64,000 nucleotides of DNA from contig NZ_SGIM01000007.1 in NCBI RefSeq assembly GCF_004208515.1, positions 1 through 64,000 on the forward strand, read 5' to 3'. The stretch is from Acinetobacter halotolerans. GTDB lineage: Bacteria; Pseudomonadota; Gammaproteobacteria; Pseudomonadales; Moraxellaceae. This document shows positions 1 through 8,873 of this stretch, piece by piece. Under the pieces are notes generated by a model. The model saw only the letters and a program-made list of their open reading frames with translations, was not told where the DNA came from and did no database searches. Position 1 is the first letter of the stretch. The number at the start of each line of letters is the position of its first letter. A program made the translations under genes and the position numbers.

Positions 1-43
1 AATGAGTCGCTTTTTTGATTTTTAGTACGTTATAAATATTCAT
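1..43 (-). CDS. 5' end of an unidentified gene, cut by the window edge
   Basis: Only 14 codons are visible, reading MNIYNVLKIKKATH from an ATG at 43 leftwards. A good ribosome binding site (AGGAG, about 8 nt upstream, near 50-55) supports the start. It follows the small basic gene and rtcB on the same strand with only about 40 nt between, so it may be the third gene of that operon. Too little protein is present to name a family. The start does not resemble that of the PrfH release-factor homologue sometimes paired with RtcB. Confidence 0.5.
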   Translation of the reverse strand, partial: MNIYNVLKIKKATH

Positions 44-85
44 TTTATTTCTCCTAAGTTTGAGTTATTTGCTCAAAGATTGTAT

Positions 86-244
86 TTACCAAACACCTTT
101 ATTCAACTGTTGCTTCGCTTGTTGACGATCACGACGATGTTGCGCGCGTGGCTTTTCTGTTTCGTGAATCCCTCCCTTTTTAAGCAAAGGGGATAAAGCC
201 ACTGGATTGCGAACTTTGATTTTTGGCATCTCTTTTAATTTCAT
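86..244 (-). CDS. Small basic protein (52 aa) coupled to rtcB
   Basis: I do not recognise a named family. The 52-residue product is strongly basic, with no signal peptide or membrane segment. It contains RNPVALSPLLKKGGIHE near residues 12-28 and a Lys/Arg/Gln-rich tail (KPRAQHRRDRQQAKQQ) ending in GVW. The ATG lies 4 nt after the rtcB stop codon, and an AAGGA ribosome binding site sits inside the end of rtcB, so translation is probably coupled. The charge and position suggest an RNA-binding or RNA-repair accessory, but that is inference. The low-complexity basic tail alone would not prove a gene; the start signal and tight spacing are the main support. Confidence 0.68.
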   Translation of the reverse strand: MKLKEMPKIKVRNPVALSPLLKKGGIHETEKPRAQHRRDRQQAKQQLNKGVW

Positions 245-248
245 TTGG

Positions 249-1454
249 TTATCCTTTGATACATAGAATTTGTTTAAGTGTATGCACGATTTCGATCAGT
301 TCTGATTGGTTTGCCATTACTTGATCAATATCTTTATATGCGCTTGGGATTTCATCAATCACTCCCGCATCTTTACGGCATTCAATGCCTTGGGTTTGTT
401 GAATAAGGTCATCTTGACTAAATAGTAACTTCGCTTTATTGCGACTCATTTTTCGTCCAGCGCCATGGGAACATGAACAGAAGGATTCGGGATTGGCTTT
501 GCCTTTGACAATATAAGAGCGTGCTCCCATTGAACCAGGAATAATGCCTAATTCATCTAAACCTGCTCGAATTGCACCTTTTCGAGTAATGAATAGATCT
601 TCACCAAAGTGATTTTCCCGACTGACGTAGTTATGGTGGCAATTAATCGCTTCCTTTGTCATTTGAAAGGGTGGTAGAAGCGGACGGATCGCTTCTAGAA
701 TTAACCGCATCATTTCGCGACGATTTTCATAAGCGTATTCTTGCGCCCATTGAACAGCTTCTACATAGTCATCAAAGCTGTTCGAACCTTCGGCAAAGTA
801 ACTTAAATCTTTGTCTGGAACATGACCAAAACGATGTTGCGCTTCTTTCTTAGCCAGTTCAATAAAGTATGTGCCAATCACATTACCTAAACCTCGGCTT
901 CCAGAATGTAACATTACCCAGACGTCCTGATTTTCATCTAAGCACAGTTCAATAAAGTGATTACCTCCACCCAACGTACCGAGTTGTTTCTGCCATGTCG
1001 AGTCAAACTTTCTTAACATCCGCACCAAGCCTGGATGCTTTTTGATAATAGGTTGTAAGCGTTTTTCTAGGGGAATAATACTAGACGCTTTGGCTTTGAC
1101 CTGTTTATGCAGTTCAAAACCCACAGGAACTTTTCGTTCAATCGCATGTCGTAAGGGGGCAAGATTGTCTGGAAGTTGAGATGCTTTCAAGTTGAGTCGA
1201 ATCGCATTCATACCGCAGCCAATATCCACCCCGACTGCCGCAGGAATAATGGCGTGTTGTGTGGGAATGACACTACCAACAGTTGCGCCCTTACCGACAT
1301 GTACATCTGGCATGACGGCAATATGTGAATACACAAATTGCAGTTGTGCCATTTTTTTGAGTTGGTCAATGCTTTCACTATCAATGTCGTCGGTGAAGAT
1401 TTTCACTGGAACGCCATATAGAGCATCAGCATTCAGTATTTTTTGTATGCCCAT
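249..1454 (-). CDS. rtcB: RNA-splicing ligase RtcB
   Basis: RtcB is a manganese- and GTP-dependent ligase. It joins RNA 2',3'-cyclic-phosphate or 3'-phosphate ends to 5'-OH ends and repairs tRNA and rRNA broken by toxins or stress. The 401-residue length matches the E. coli type (about 408), and similarity runs end to end. Visible family residues are D77 and C80 in DIGCGMN (metal), GGGNHFIE at 162-169, H183 in HSGSRG, HHNY at 273-276 and H330 in SHGAGR, the His that carries GMP. The ATG at 1454 has only a weak ribosome binding site (GAG). An intrinsic terminator and competing stems lie just upstream, so expression may be conditional. No rtcA or rtcR is visible in the window. Confidence 0.97.
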   Translation of the reverse strand: MGIQKILNADALYGVPVKIFTDDIDSESIDQLKKMAQLQFVYSHIAVMPDVHVGKGATVGSVIPTQHAIIPAAVGVDIGCGMNAIRLNLKASQLPDNLAPLRHAIERKVPVGFELHKQVKAKASSIIPLEKRLQPIIKKHPGLVRMLRKFDSTWQKQLGTLGGGNHFIELCLDENQDVWVMLHSGSRGLGNVIGTYFIELAKKEAQHRFGHVPDKDLSYFAEGSNSFDDYVEAVQWAQEYAYENRREMMRLILEAIRPLLPPFQMTKEAINCHHNYVSRENHFGEDLFITRKGAIRAGLDELGIIPGSMGARSYIVKGKANPESFCSCSHGAGRKMSRNKAKLLFSQDDLIQQTQGIECRKDAGVIDEIPSAYKDIDQVMANQSELIEIVHTLKQILCIKG

Positions 1455-1480
1455 TTTTTTATCTCGGTCAATTTAAATGT

Positions 1481-1568
1481 TTGTCCGAATAGGCATAAAA
1501 AAACCTAGCGAATGCTAGGTTTAAATAGACATTCGGACAAGTGATCATGAAGATGTGCCACTTGTCCG
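1481..1568 (-). promoter_or_regulatory. Structured leader upstream of rtcB with mutually exclusive stems
   Basis: Read as minus-strand RNA, segment A (1568-1559, CGGACAAGTG) is perfectly complementary over 10 bases to segment B (1543-1534, CACTTGTCCG). The overlapping stretch of B (1540-1531, TTGTCCGAAT) is perfectly complementary over 10 bases to segment C (1490-1481, ATTCGGACAA). A:B and B:C cannot form together. The terminator hairpin at 1497-1522 lies between B and C. This resembles a conditional-termination or RNA-switch leader; the mechanism is inferred from pairing alone. Confidence 0.55.
1497..1522 (-). terminator. Intrinsic terminator in the rtcB leader
   Basis: A 9-bp stem (AAACCTAGC / GCTAGGTTT) closes a 4-nt loop. 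On the minus strand it runs into a tract of seven T. It ends about 43 nt before the rtcB start, so it would stop transcripts from lysP or from the leader promoter before they reach rtcB. Confidence 0.75.
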
Positions 1569-1588
1569 TGAGGTGACAGTGCCAAATC

Positions 1589-1618
1589 TTACAATGTGTT
1601 TCCTAGTTGTAATGGCAT
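1589..1618 (-). CDS. Possible 9-codon leader peptide ahead of rtcB
   Basis: A short frame reads MPLQLGNTL and stops with TAA. Its ribosome binding site, AGGAGGA at 1625-1631 with 6 nt spacing, is the best in this neighbourhood, far better than that of rtcB itself. Three of its nine codons are leucine, each a different codon (TTA, CTA, TTG). It ends about 20 nt before segment A of the structured leader, the usual arrangement for a translated attenuator peptide. It could instead be the remnant of a lost gene. Confidence 0.4.
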   Translation of the reverse strand: MPLQLGNTL

Positions 1619-1649
1619 ATGTCGTCCTCCTATATAATAGTGCCGTTGA

Positions 1650-1678
1650 AAATATGAGCAGAGATTCTACTCATATTT
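1650..1678 (-). terminator. Hairpin after lysP, probable weak terminator
   Basis: A 9-bp stem (AAATATGAG / CTCATATTT) with an 11-nt loop follows the lysP stop by about 28 nt and continues into TTTTC. The AT-rich stem and short T tract suggest leaky termination. Confidence 0.45.
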
Positions 1679-1691
1679 GGTGTTCAGTCAA
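1664..1691 (-). promoter_or_regulatory. Candidate promoter for the rtcB leader
   Basis: On the minus strand, TTGACT (1691-1686) and TAGAAT (1669-1664) are separated by 16 nt, close to the sigma70 consensus. A transcript would start near 1657 and carry the leader peptide and the stems before rtcB. Confidence 0.45.
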
Positions 1692-1706
1692 GTATAAATC
1701 AATGAT

Positions 1707-3164
1707 TTATTCACCTGCTTTCACATTCATATCTTTATAAGCGATTAACTTGCTTTTATGTTTCCACTTATAGCCAAGCCAGATTGCCAAAAATAGGGGA
1801 ATACTGATATAGGTAGACAAAATTCCAAGCCAATCAATTTTTCCACCCAGAACAGCTTCATAATTTTGACCGAGGATGATGATTGAGCAAAGAATAAATG
1901 CAAACCACGGCGCAAATGGAAAGAACTTGGCGCGATAGGCGAGGTCTTCTAGCTTATAGCCCTGTAAAATATATCCCTTGCGAAAACGATAGTGTGAAAT
2001 CGCAATCCCTAACCAGACAATAAATCCACACATACCAGACATATTGAGCAACCAGTTGAAGACTTGTTTTTCACCAATAAAAGTAGTCAAAAAACACAAT
2101 GCAGCAACAGCTGTTGTGGCATATAACGCATTCATGGGTACGCCACGACGATCGAGTTTGGAGAATAACTTTGGTGCACGACCTTCACGCGCCATATTCC
2201 ATAACATACGAGTCGAAGAATACATGCCTGAGTTACCCGCAGACAAAATTGCACTGAGAATAACCGCATTCATTAAACTTGCTGCAAATGCAAAGCCAGC
2301 TTTTTCATAAAGCAAGGTAAACGGTGACAGTGCAATATTCTCGCTCTCCGCTGCTTTTAACAGGAGAGGGTCATTGTAGCTGATCAGTGTGCCGATAATG
2401 AAAATACACAGAATGTAGAATAATAGGATACGCCAAAAAATTTGTTTGATTGCCAAAGGAATCGTTTTCTTAGGATCTTTTGATTCACCGGCCGCAACCC
2501 CAACCATTTCAGTACCTTGGAAGGAGAATCCTGCAATCATCGCCACGCCAATCATGGCTTGAAGCCCTCCCACAAAAGGAGCATCCTGATAGGTCCAGTT
2601 GGAAAAAGCGGCAACGTTTGGCGTGAGCATGATTTTAACAATCATGGCAATACCAATGATGATAAAGACAATGATAGCAACGACTTTGATCATCGAGAAC
2701 CAGAACTCGCTCTCACCAAAGCCTTTGACGGTTAATGAGTTGATCCCGAAAATAATCGTAAGGAAAATCGCACTCCAGTAAAAGCCTGGAATATCTGGGA
2801 ACCAAAATTTCATGATGAATTGTACAGCGACTAATTCAAATGCAACGGTAATCGCCCAGTTATACCAATAATTCCAACCTAAGGCGAAGCCAAAGCCATG
2901 CTCAACATAGCGACTACCATAAGTAAAGAAAGCACCCGATGTTGGGGTGTGGGTAGCCAACTCGCCTAAACTGGTCATCAAAAAATAAATCATCAGACCA
3001 ATCAAGGCATAAGCCAGTAATGCACCGCCAGGTCCAGCATTTGCAATGGTAGAGCCAGAAGCAAGAAATAAGCCAGTACCAATTGATCCACCAATGGCAA
3101 TCATATTGAGGTGGCGAGCGCCGAGCTTACGCTGAAGGTGTTGGGGAGCAGATGTCTCGCTCAT
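1707..3164 (-). CDS. lysP: Lysine-specific permease LysP (APC superfamily)
   Basis: This is an inner-membrane proton-coupled amino acid permease, 485 residues with about 12 membrane segments. The N-terminal region GARHLNMIAIGGSIGTGLF and the following AGPGGALLAYALIG carry the substrate-binding GSIGTG turn. Similarity to E. coli LysP extends along the whole chain (GFGFALGWNYWYNWA, SAGNSGMYSSTRMLW), which is better than to generic GABA or aromatic permeases. The start has AAGGAA 6-10 nt upstream. The gene follows rsmC by 9 nt, so the two are probably co-transcribed. Lysine specificity is inferred from resemblance. Confidence 0.9.
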   Translation of the reverse strand: MSETSAPQHLQRKLGARHLNMIAIGGSIGTGLFLASGSTIANAGPGGALLAYALIGLMIYFLMTSLGELATHTPTSGAFFTYGSRYVEHGFGFALGWNYWYNWAITVAFELVAVQFIMKFWFPDIPGFYWSAIFLTIIFGINSLTVKGFGESEFWFSMIKVVAIIVFIIIGIAMIVKIMLTPNVAAFSNWTYQDAPFVGGLQAMIGVAMIAGFSFQGTEMVGVAAGESKDPKKTIPLAIKQIFWRILLFYILCIFIIGTLISYNDPLLLKAAESENIALSPFTLLYEKAGFAFAASLMNAVILSAILSAGNSGMYSSTRMLWNMAREGRAPKLFSKLDRRGVPMNALYATTAVAALCFLTTFIGEKQVFNWLLNMSGMCGFIVWLGIAISHYRFRKGYILQGYKLEDLAYRAKFFPFAPWFAFILCSIIILGQNYEAVLGGKIDWLGILSTYISIPLFLAIWLGYKWKHKSKLIAYKDMNVKAGE

Positions 3165-3173
3165 AAAAATTCC

Positions 3174-4199
3174 TTAAACTTTATATTTCGCATTGGCATA
3201 CAGCACCTTGAACCCTTGTTGGTCAGTTTTGATGACACATTGACCAAAGCTTTGTTCAATAAGCGGCTGATAATTCAAAAAACGATTTGCGACGATCCAC
3301 AATTCACCTGAACGTTTTAGGTGTGATTTTGCAAGCTTGCATAGTGTTTCACTGGCATCGTAATCGGTATGAATTCCCTGATGAAAAGGTGGATTGCTAA
3401 CAATCGCAGCCAAATCTTTGGGTGCATCACCAAAACCGGTTACAGGTTGAAGATGTAACTGATCTAAATTCAGCCCATTTCGTTGAAAAGTCATCTCAGT
3501 TGATCGCAATGCAAATGCATCAATATCAAGCGCAAAAATTTGATGCTGTGGATTTAGTTTGGCCAAATACGCACTAATAATCCCAGCACCGCAGCCAAAG
3601 TCGGCAATCTTACCTGATTTTACTTGATCGAGGTAAGGGACTAATACGGCCGTTCCAATATCCAAATGATCTTGGCTAAACACACCAGGCAGCGCGCAAA
3701 CTTCTAAACGATCTTGATTCACTTGTACGGTATAGGCTTTTAACCAGTGATCTAGCGGTTTCAATTGTTCAGTTTTTTCAATTTTCATGTGCCAAAGTTG
3801 ACAGTGACGTGCACTGTCCAATTTCTGTGTTTGGCCATACTGTTGTAATTGTTTTGCTGCACGTTCAACACCACCTTTTTTCTCACCAACGAGAAAAACG
3901 TGCTGACCTTGCTGTAAATGGCTCACCACCACATGCAAAATATAGTTCAACAATTCCTTTGATTTAGGCACAAAAATAATGACTTGTTCAAATGCTGTTT
4001 GGGGGAATTCAACTGAGAAATGTGATGAAATTCCAGCATTTAAAAAGCCTTGATGATCAGCAAAGTTCCAAGTCCATACAGAGGCCTGTGTTTGGCTGGG
4101 TAGTTCTTTGGCGAGTTGATCATTCGGGGCATTAATCAATAAGATATGCCCATTTAAATAATCTTGTTGACGTAAGACGACTTCACTACGTGGATCCAT
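3174..4199 (-). CDS. rsmC: 16S rRNA (guanine-N2)-methyltransferase RsmC
   Basis: RsmC methylates G1207 of 16S rRNA in the 30S subunit using S-adenosylmethionine. The 341-residue protein has the family's two halves. The N-terminal half is a degenerate methyltransferase-like domain (1-160). The C-terminal half is catalytic, with SAM motif I DFGCGAG at 200-206, acidic LDID near 224-227, and the N2-guanine motif NPPF at 269-272. Length matches E. coli RsmC. It lies between xanP (upstream, ended by its own terminator) and lysP, which starts 9 nt after the rsmC stop. Confidence 0.93.
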   Translation of the reverse strand: MDPRSEVVLRQQDYLNGHILLINAPNDQLAKELPSQTQASVWTWNFADHQGFLNAGISSHFSVEFPQTAFEQVIIFVPKSKELLNYILHVVVSHLQQGQHVFLVGEKKGGVERAAKQLQQYGQTQKLDSARHCQLWHMKIEKTEQLKPLDHWLKAYTVQVNQDRLEVCALPGVFSQDHLDIGTAVLVPYLDQVKSGKIADFGCGAGIISAYLAKLNPQHQIFALDIDAFALRSTEMTFQRNGLNLDQLHLQPVTGFGDAPKDLAAIVSNPPFHQGIHTDYDASETLCKLAKSHLKRSGELWIVANRFLNYQPLIEQSFGQCVIKTDQQGFKVLYANAKYKV

Positions 4200-4213
4200 A
4201 TTGATCTCTCATC

Positions 4214-4241
4214 AAAACAAAACCCAGTCGTGAAACTGGGT
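4214..4241 (-). terminator. Terminator of xanP
   Basis: Stem ACCCAGT / ACTGGGT (4222-4241) with a 6-nt loop, followed on the minus strand by TTTTGTTTTG. It sits between the xanP stop and the rsmC start. Confidence 0.8.
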
Positions 4242-4260
4242 AAGTGTCGAGGTTGGATGA

Positions 4261-5619
4261 TTATTTATGCGTTTCAGGTAAAACAATATTTAAAATCAAA
4301 GCGGCAATACCGCCTGTTGCGACACCAGAGCTAAAAATGTTTTTAAATAATTCAGGTAAGTGTTCAAGAATCTGTGGAACTTGTGCAACCCCTAGACCTA
4401 ATGCTAGAGAAATCGAAATGATCAATAATGCACGACGATCCAAATGAATCCCTGACAGGATATTAATACCAGAAGCCGCCACAGCACCGAACATGACCAT
4501 CACAGCGCCGCCTAAAACGGCTTGAGGGACTGCTTGGATCACAGCCGAAACAGCAGGGAATAAGCCTAAAATAACCAGTAGTACAGCAATCCAAAGACCG
4601 ACATATCGACTGGCAACACCAGTAAGCTGAATAACCCCATTATTCTGTGCAAAGACTGAACTTGGGAAAGTGTTGAAGATACCTGCTAAGAACGAATTTG
4701 CACCATTGACCAGTACGCCACCTTTAATTCGTTGCATCCAAATCGGACCATCAACAGGTTGATTTGAAATTTTACTGGTTGCAGTGACATCACCAATTGC
4801 TTCAAGTGAAGTGACTAAATAGATAAATGCCATTGGAATGAATAAGCTCCAAGAAAAGCTTAAACCGAAATGCATCGGAGTGGGAATTTGTACAAGAGGG
4901 GCTTCACTTAATGCAGAAAAATCTAAATGTCCCATAAATCCAGCAAGAATATAACCAATAATTAAGGCAATTAAAATTGCTGAACTTTTCACCCAAATAA
5001 TACGAATACGATTCAGCAAAATAATGATGCCAAGGACGGTACATGACATGATTAAATTATCAGCATTGGCGAATGTTTGATTCTGCATCGCGGTATAACC
5101 ACCGCCCATGCTAATCAAGCCTTCTTTGATCAGAGTCAAACCAATCAGTAGCACCACGATACCTGTGACCAAGGGTGTAATTAGTTTTTTGACCCAAGGT
5201 AAAATGCGTGAAACGCCCATTTCAATAAATGAACCTGCAATCACAACCCCGAAAATGGCAGCCATGACTTGTTCAACAGGCGTGCCCGCAGCTACCATAG
5301 CACTACCAATCCCAATGATTGGACCAATAAAATTAAAACTTGTACCTTGAACAATTAATAATCCCGCACCAAAAGGCCCCACTTTTTTACATTGTAGAAA
5401 AGTTGCAATGCCTGAAATGATAAGAGACATTGATAAAATCATATTGGTGTCTTCACGAGAGACGCCAAGTGCGAGACAGATCAGTAATCCGGGAGTAATA
5501 ATCGGGACTAAAATGGCTAAAAGATGTTGCAAAGCGGCTAAAAATGCAACAAAAGGTTTCGGGCGATCATTCAGCCCGTAAACAAGATCGAGCTGTTGCT
5601 GAGGTAGGGGTTTCGACAT
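4261..5619 (-). CDS. xanP: Xanthine permease, NCS2 family (XanP-like)
   Basis: This is a nucleobase:cation symporter-2 protein of 452 residues with about 14 membrane segments. It would import xanthine, or another purine, with protons. Family marks include KKVGPFGAGLLIVQGTSFNF near residues 77-96, the TSLEAIGDVTATSK helix (TM8 region, acidic Glu in the binding site), and the NCS2 signature QNNGVIQLTG with the paired asparagines. The closest named relative from memory is E. coli XanP; uracil transporters have a different signature. It is divergent from typA and closed by its own terminator. Substrate is inferred. Confidence 0.88.
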   Translation of the reverse strand: MSKPLPQQQLDLVYGLNDRPKPFVAFLAALQHLLAILVPIITPGLLICLALGVSREDTNMILSMSLIISGIATFLQCKKVGPFGAGLLIVQGTSFNFIGPIIGIGSAMVAAGTPVEQVMAAIFGVVIAGSFIEMGVSRILPWVKKLITPLVTGIVVLLIGLTLIKEGLISMGGGYTAMQNQTFANADNLIMSCTVLGIIILLNRIRIIWVKSSAILIALIIGYILAGFMGHLDFSALSEAPLVQIPTPMHFGLSFSWSLFIPMAFIYLVTSLEAIGDVTATSKISNQPVDGPIWMQRIKGGVLVNGANSFLAGIFNTFPSSVFAQNNGVIQLTGVASRYVGLWIAVLLVILGLFPAVSAVIQAVPQAVLGGAVMVMFGAVAASGINILSGIHLDRRALLIISISLALGLGVAQVPQILEHLPELFKNIFSSGVATGGIAALILNIVLPETHK

Positions 5620-5757
5620 GGGAGCATAAAAAAGCGATAAGCATTAGTGGAATATTCTAATAGAGTTGGACTATTTTACCAACGATTCGATTGCAATTCG
5701 TCAGAAAAAAAGTTGTCTGTCAATAAACTGTCACTACTAAATCGTAATATTTTTCTG

Positions 5758-5763
5758 TATAAT
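5758..5763 (+). promoter_or_regulatory. -10 box of the typA promoter
   Basis: A perfect TATAAT preceded by CTG lies 33 nt before the typA start. No strong -35 is visible at the standard distance. The region is shared with the divergent xanP gene. Confidence 0.5.
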
Positions 5764-5796
5764 TTGCCCTCAAATTTAAAGCGTATTGAATTATAC

Positions 5797-7632
5797 ATGT
5801 CAGATATTAAAACTCTCCGTAACATTGCCATTATTGCGCACGTCGATCATGGTAAAACGACTCTTGTAGACAAACTTTTACAACAATCAGGTGCTCTTGG
5901 TGATCGCGCAGGCGAGATTGAACGTGTTATGGATTCTAACGCGCTTGAGTCTGAACGTGGTATTACCATTCTTGCAAAAAATACTGCAATCAAATGGTTA
6001 GATGCCCGTACAAACACTGAGTATCGTATTAACATCGTCGACACCCCAGGACACGCCGATTTCGGTGGTGAAGTAGAGCGTGTTTTGTCGATGGTCGATT
6101 GCGTATTACTTTTAGTTGATGCTCAAGAAGGTCCAATGCCGCAAACTCGTTTTGTGACACAAAAAGCCTTTGCGCGTGGTTTGAAACCAATCGTAATCAT
6201 CAACAAAGTGGACAAGCCAAGTGCACGTTGTGACTGGGTTATTGATCAAGTATTTGATTTATTTGATAACCTTGGCGCAACTGATGAGCAGTTGGATTTC
6301 CCAATTGTTTATGCATCTGGTTTACGTGGTGTTGCAGGTCCTGCGCCTGAAGAACTTGCAGATGACATGACACCATTATTTGAAACGATTGTAGACATCG
6401 TAGAACCACCGAAAGTTGATGCTGATGGTCCATTCCAAATGCAAATTTCATCACTTGACTATAATAGTTTCGTGGGTGTAATTGGTGTTGGTCGTATTCA
6501 ACGTGGTTCAGTAAAATTAAACACGCAAGTGACTGTGATCGATAAAGAAGGTAAGACGCGTAATGGTCGTATCTTAAAGATCATGGGTTATCACGGTTTA
6601 GAGCGTGTTGATGTAGAAGATGCTTCTGCTGGTGATATTATTTGTATTACAGGTATTGATGCTTTAAACATTTCTGACACTATTTGTGATCCGAAAAATG
6701 TTGAAGCTTTACCGCCATTGTCTGTCGATGAGCCGACTGTTTCGATGACATTCCAAGTAAACAACTCACCGTTTGCGGGTAAAGAAGGTAAATTTGTAAC
6801 TTCACGTAATATTCGTGAACGTCTTGACCGTGAGTTGATTCACAACGTAGCACTTCGTGTAGAAGATACTGACAGCCCAGATCGTTTCAAAGTATCTGGT
6901 CGTGGTGAGCTTCATCTTTCTGTATTGATTGAAAATATGCGTCGTGAAGGCTTTGAAATGGGCGTTTCACGTCCACAAGTCATCATGAAAGAAATCGATG
7001 GTGAAAAACAAGAGCCATTTGAAAACGTGACATTTGACGTTGAAGAACAGCACCAAGGTTCTGTAATGGAGCAAATGGGCTTCCGTAAAGGCGAAATGAC
7101 CAATATGGAAGTTGACGGCAAAGGTCGTATCCGTATTGAAGCAACTGTACCTTCACGTGGCTTAATTGGTTTCCGTTCTGAATTCCTGACCATGACTTCT
7201 GGTACGGGTATCATGACATCTAGCTTCTCGCATTATGGCCCTGCAAAACAAGGTACTGTTGCGAAACGTCAAAATGGTGTGTTGATCTCGATGGTTCAAG
7301 GAACTTGCTTGGGTTATGCACTATTTACACTTCAAGATCGTGGTCGTTTATTTGCTAAACCACAGTTAGAAGTTTATGAAGGTATGATCATCGGTATTAA
7401 CTCTCGTTCTGATGATATGGTGGTTAACCCAACTAAAGCAAAACAGTTAACTAACGTACGTGCATCTGGTACAGATGAAGCGTTAACGTTAACACCTGCA
7501 ATGGAATATACGCTTGAACAAGCGCTTGAATTCATTGAAGATGATGAATTAGTTGAAGTAACGCCTAAGTCGATTCGTATTCGTAAGCGTTACTTAACTG
7601 AAAATGAACGTAAGCGTAACCGTGGTAAATAA
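5797..7632 (+). CDS. typA: Translational GTPase TypA/BipA
   Basis: TypA is a ribosome-binding GTPase related to EF-G and LepA. It acts in 50S assembly and in stress and cold responses. The protein is 611 residues from the ATG at 5797. An upstream in-frame extension to 5647 would add 50 residues covering the promoter -10 box and is rejected. The P-loop AHVDHGKT is at residues 14-21, followed by switch II DTPGH and NKVD. Domain II and the EF-G-like domains III and V follow ([29 protein letters not shown]), then the TypA-specific basic C-terminus ending [17 protein letters not shown] strong terminator follows the gene. Confidence 0.97.
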   Translation: MSDIKTLRNIAIIAHVDHGKTTLVDKLLQQSGALGDRAGEIERVMDSNALESERGITILAKNTAIKWLDARTNTEYRINIVDTPGHADFGGEVERVLSMVDCVLLLVDAQEGPMPQTRFVTQKAFARGLKPIVIINKVDKPSARCDWVIDQVFDLFDNLGATDEQLDFPIVYASGLRGVAGPAPEELADDMTPLFETIVDIVEPPKVDADGPFQMQISSLDYNSFVGVIGVGRIQRGSVKLNTQVTVIDKEGKTRNGRILKIMGYHGLERVDVEDASAGDIICITGIDALNISDTICDPKNVEALPPLSVDEPTVSMTFQVNNSPFAGKEGKFVTSRNIRERLDRELIHNVALRVEDTDSPDRFKVSGRGELHLSVLIENMRREGFEMGVSRPQVIMKEIDGEKQEPFENVTFDVEEQHQGSVMEQMGFRKGEMTNMEVDGKGRIRIEATVPSRGLIGFRSEFLTMTSGTGIMTSSFSHYGPAKQGTVAKRQNGVLISMVQGTCLGYALFTLQDRGRLFAKPQLEVYEGMIIGINSRSDDMVVNPTKAKQLTNVRASGTDEALTLTPAMEYTLEQALEFIEDDELVEVTPKSIRIRKRYLTENERKRNRGK

Positions 7633-7653
7633 TTTTTCTTAAGTGAAAAAATG

Positions 7654-7686
7654 AAAAAACCGCTAAATTTATTTAGCGGTTTTTTA
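7654..7686. terminator. Terminator after typA
   Basis: A roughly 12-bp stem (AAAACCGCTAAA / TTTAGCGGTTTT) is flanked by A and T runs, so it can work in both directions. It lies 20 nt after the typA stop. Confidence 0.9.
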
Positions 7687-7879
7687 TTGGATGAAAGAAA
7701 ACCGATATCGTCCTGAAATTCATCTTTTTATTAAAAATAAAATATGTTGTTAAAGTGTGAAATGACTTTCATTTTTTTGAAAAAATATTAAATTATCAAC
7801 TATATGGCTAGTCGCTTCCTCTGTGTAATAAACAATGCAAAAACAGAACGCGACAAAATTCAACTCTGGAGAGTTATAG

Positions 7880-8314
7880 ATGAGTATTATTCAAGAATTT
7901 AAAGAATTTGCAGTAAAAGGTAACGTGATGGATCTCGCCATTGGTGTGATCATCGGTGGGGCTTTTGGTAAAATCATTGACTCATTAGTGAAAGATATTT
8001 TAATGCCAATCATTAACTTTGTGATTGGTGGCGAAGTCAATTTCAGTAATAAATTTATTGTATTACGTGGCGAATCAGAAAATATTACGACCTTGGTTCA
8101 GGCTCAAGAAGCGGGGCTCACTGTACTATCTTATGGTAATTTTTTAACGATTCTGATTAATTTCTTAATCTTGGCATGGGTAGTTTTCTTATTAGTGAAG
8201 GTGATGAACCGTTTACGCAAACAAGAAGAAGCTGCACCAGCAGAGCCAGCTCCAACACCGGAAGATGTTCAATTGTTACGTGAAATTCGTGATGAACTAA
8301 AAAAGCAGGGTTAA
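7880..8314 (+). CDS. mscL: Large-conductance mechanosensitive channel MscL
   Basis: MscL forms an inner-membrane pentamer that opens on hypo-osmotic shock. The 144-residue chain starts with the amphipathic helix [20 protein letters not shown]1 (about 16-37) holds the glycine-rich gate [15 protein letters not shown] periplasmic loop follows, then TM2 (about 82-104). The C-terminal bundle helix follows a Pro/Ala-rich linker ([11 protein letters not shown]). A GGAG ribosome binding site precedes the ATG. It is monocistronic, with a terminator right after. Confidence 0.97.
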   Translation: MSIIQEFKEFAVKGNVMDLAIGVIIGGAFGKIIDSLVKDILMPIINFVIGGEVNFSNKFIVLRGESENITTLVQAQEAGLTVLSYGNFLTILINFLILAWVVFLLVKVMNRLRKQEEAAPAEPAPTPEDVQLLREIRDELKKQG

Positions 8315-8326
8315 ATTAGCCTTAAA

Positions 8327-8356
8327 CAAAAAAACGGCATTTAAGATGCCGTTTTT
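8327..8356. terminator. Terminator after mscL
   Basis: Stem AACGGCAT / ATGCCGTT (8333-8352), flanked by A7 and T6 tracts and so potentially bidirectional. Confidence 0.88.
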
Positions 8357-8468
8357 TATGGCTGATTGTTCAGAAGGCAATAAACATTTCATGGTCGTTT
8401 ATGCATCTAGAAAAATAGCCAGCTTCATTTTAAGATGCTATACACATTTGAGGGGGGAGAGACAAAAA

Positions 8469-8801
8469 ATGAATCGATTGTTCGTCTACGGTACATTATG
8501 TCCAAATCGAGAAAATGCGCATATTCTCGGGGAAATTGGTGGAGACTGGCAACAAGCCTTTGTAAGGGGCTCAGTACATATTTTGGATTGGGGGCCTGAT
8601 AAAGGCTTACCAGCAATCGTACTAAACGAGAAAGATGAGTTGGTAGAAGGCTATTTATTTAGTACTGAAAAATTACAAGAAAATTGGCAAATGCTGGATG
8701 ATTTTGAAGGGATGCAATATCAGAGAGTACAGACCGAAGTACATTTAATTTCGGGTGAAAAAATGCTGGCATGGACGTATGTGATGAAAGCGCAAGACTG
8801 A
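8469..8801 (+). CDS. Gamma-glutamylcyclotransferase-like (AIG2/YtfP family) protein
   Basis: A 110-residue cytoplasmic protein with the GGCT fold. The substrate-loop signature VYGTL is at residues 6-10, and the candidate catalytic acid is E80 in DDFEGMQYQR. The family cleaves gamma-glutamyl or related amide bonds to form 5-oxoproline, but the true substrate of short bacterial members is mostly unknown. The ATG at 8469 is preferred: a strong GGGGGAGAG site precedes it and the protein then starts exactly at the family's N-terminus. A longer frame to 8346 would begin inside the mscL terminator. Confidence 0.85.
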   Translation: MNRLFVYGTLCPNRENAHILGEIGGDWQQAFVRGSVHILDWGPDKGLPAIVLNEKDELVEGYLFSTEKLQENWQMLDDFEGMQYQRVQTEVHLISGEKMLAWTYVMKAQD

Positions 8802-8873
8802 AAATCATTTCAGTCTACGCCCAATGAAAAATCATTTCAGTTTCTGGGCGCTTAAATTTAAACCCAATTTTGA

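Noticed and set aside
1..43. PrfH release-factor homologue next to RtcB
   Set aside because: The 14 visible residues do not resemble the known PrfH start, and the rest lies outside the window.
1192..1476. Frames opposite rtcB
   Set aside because: They mirror the codons of rtcB and have no family resemblance or start signal.
1555..1590. TGGCAC strings as sigma54 promoter elements for rtcB
   Set aside because: The minus strand has TGGCAC twice, but no GC doublet (TTGC) at the required spacing, so a sigma54 site is not supported.
5647..5796. N-terminal extension of TypA
   Set aside because: It would place the start upstream of the TATAAT box and adds residues not found in the family.
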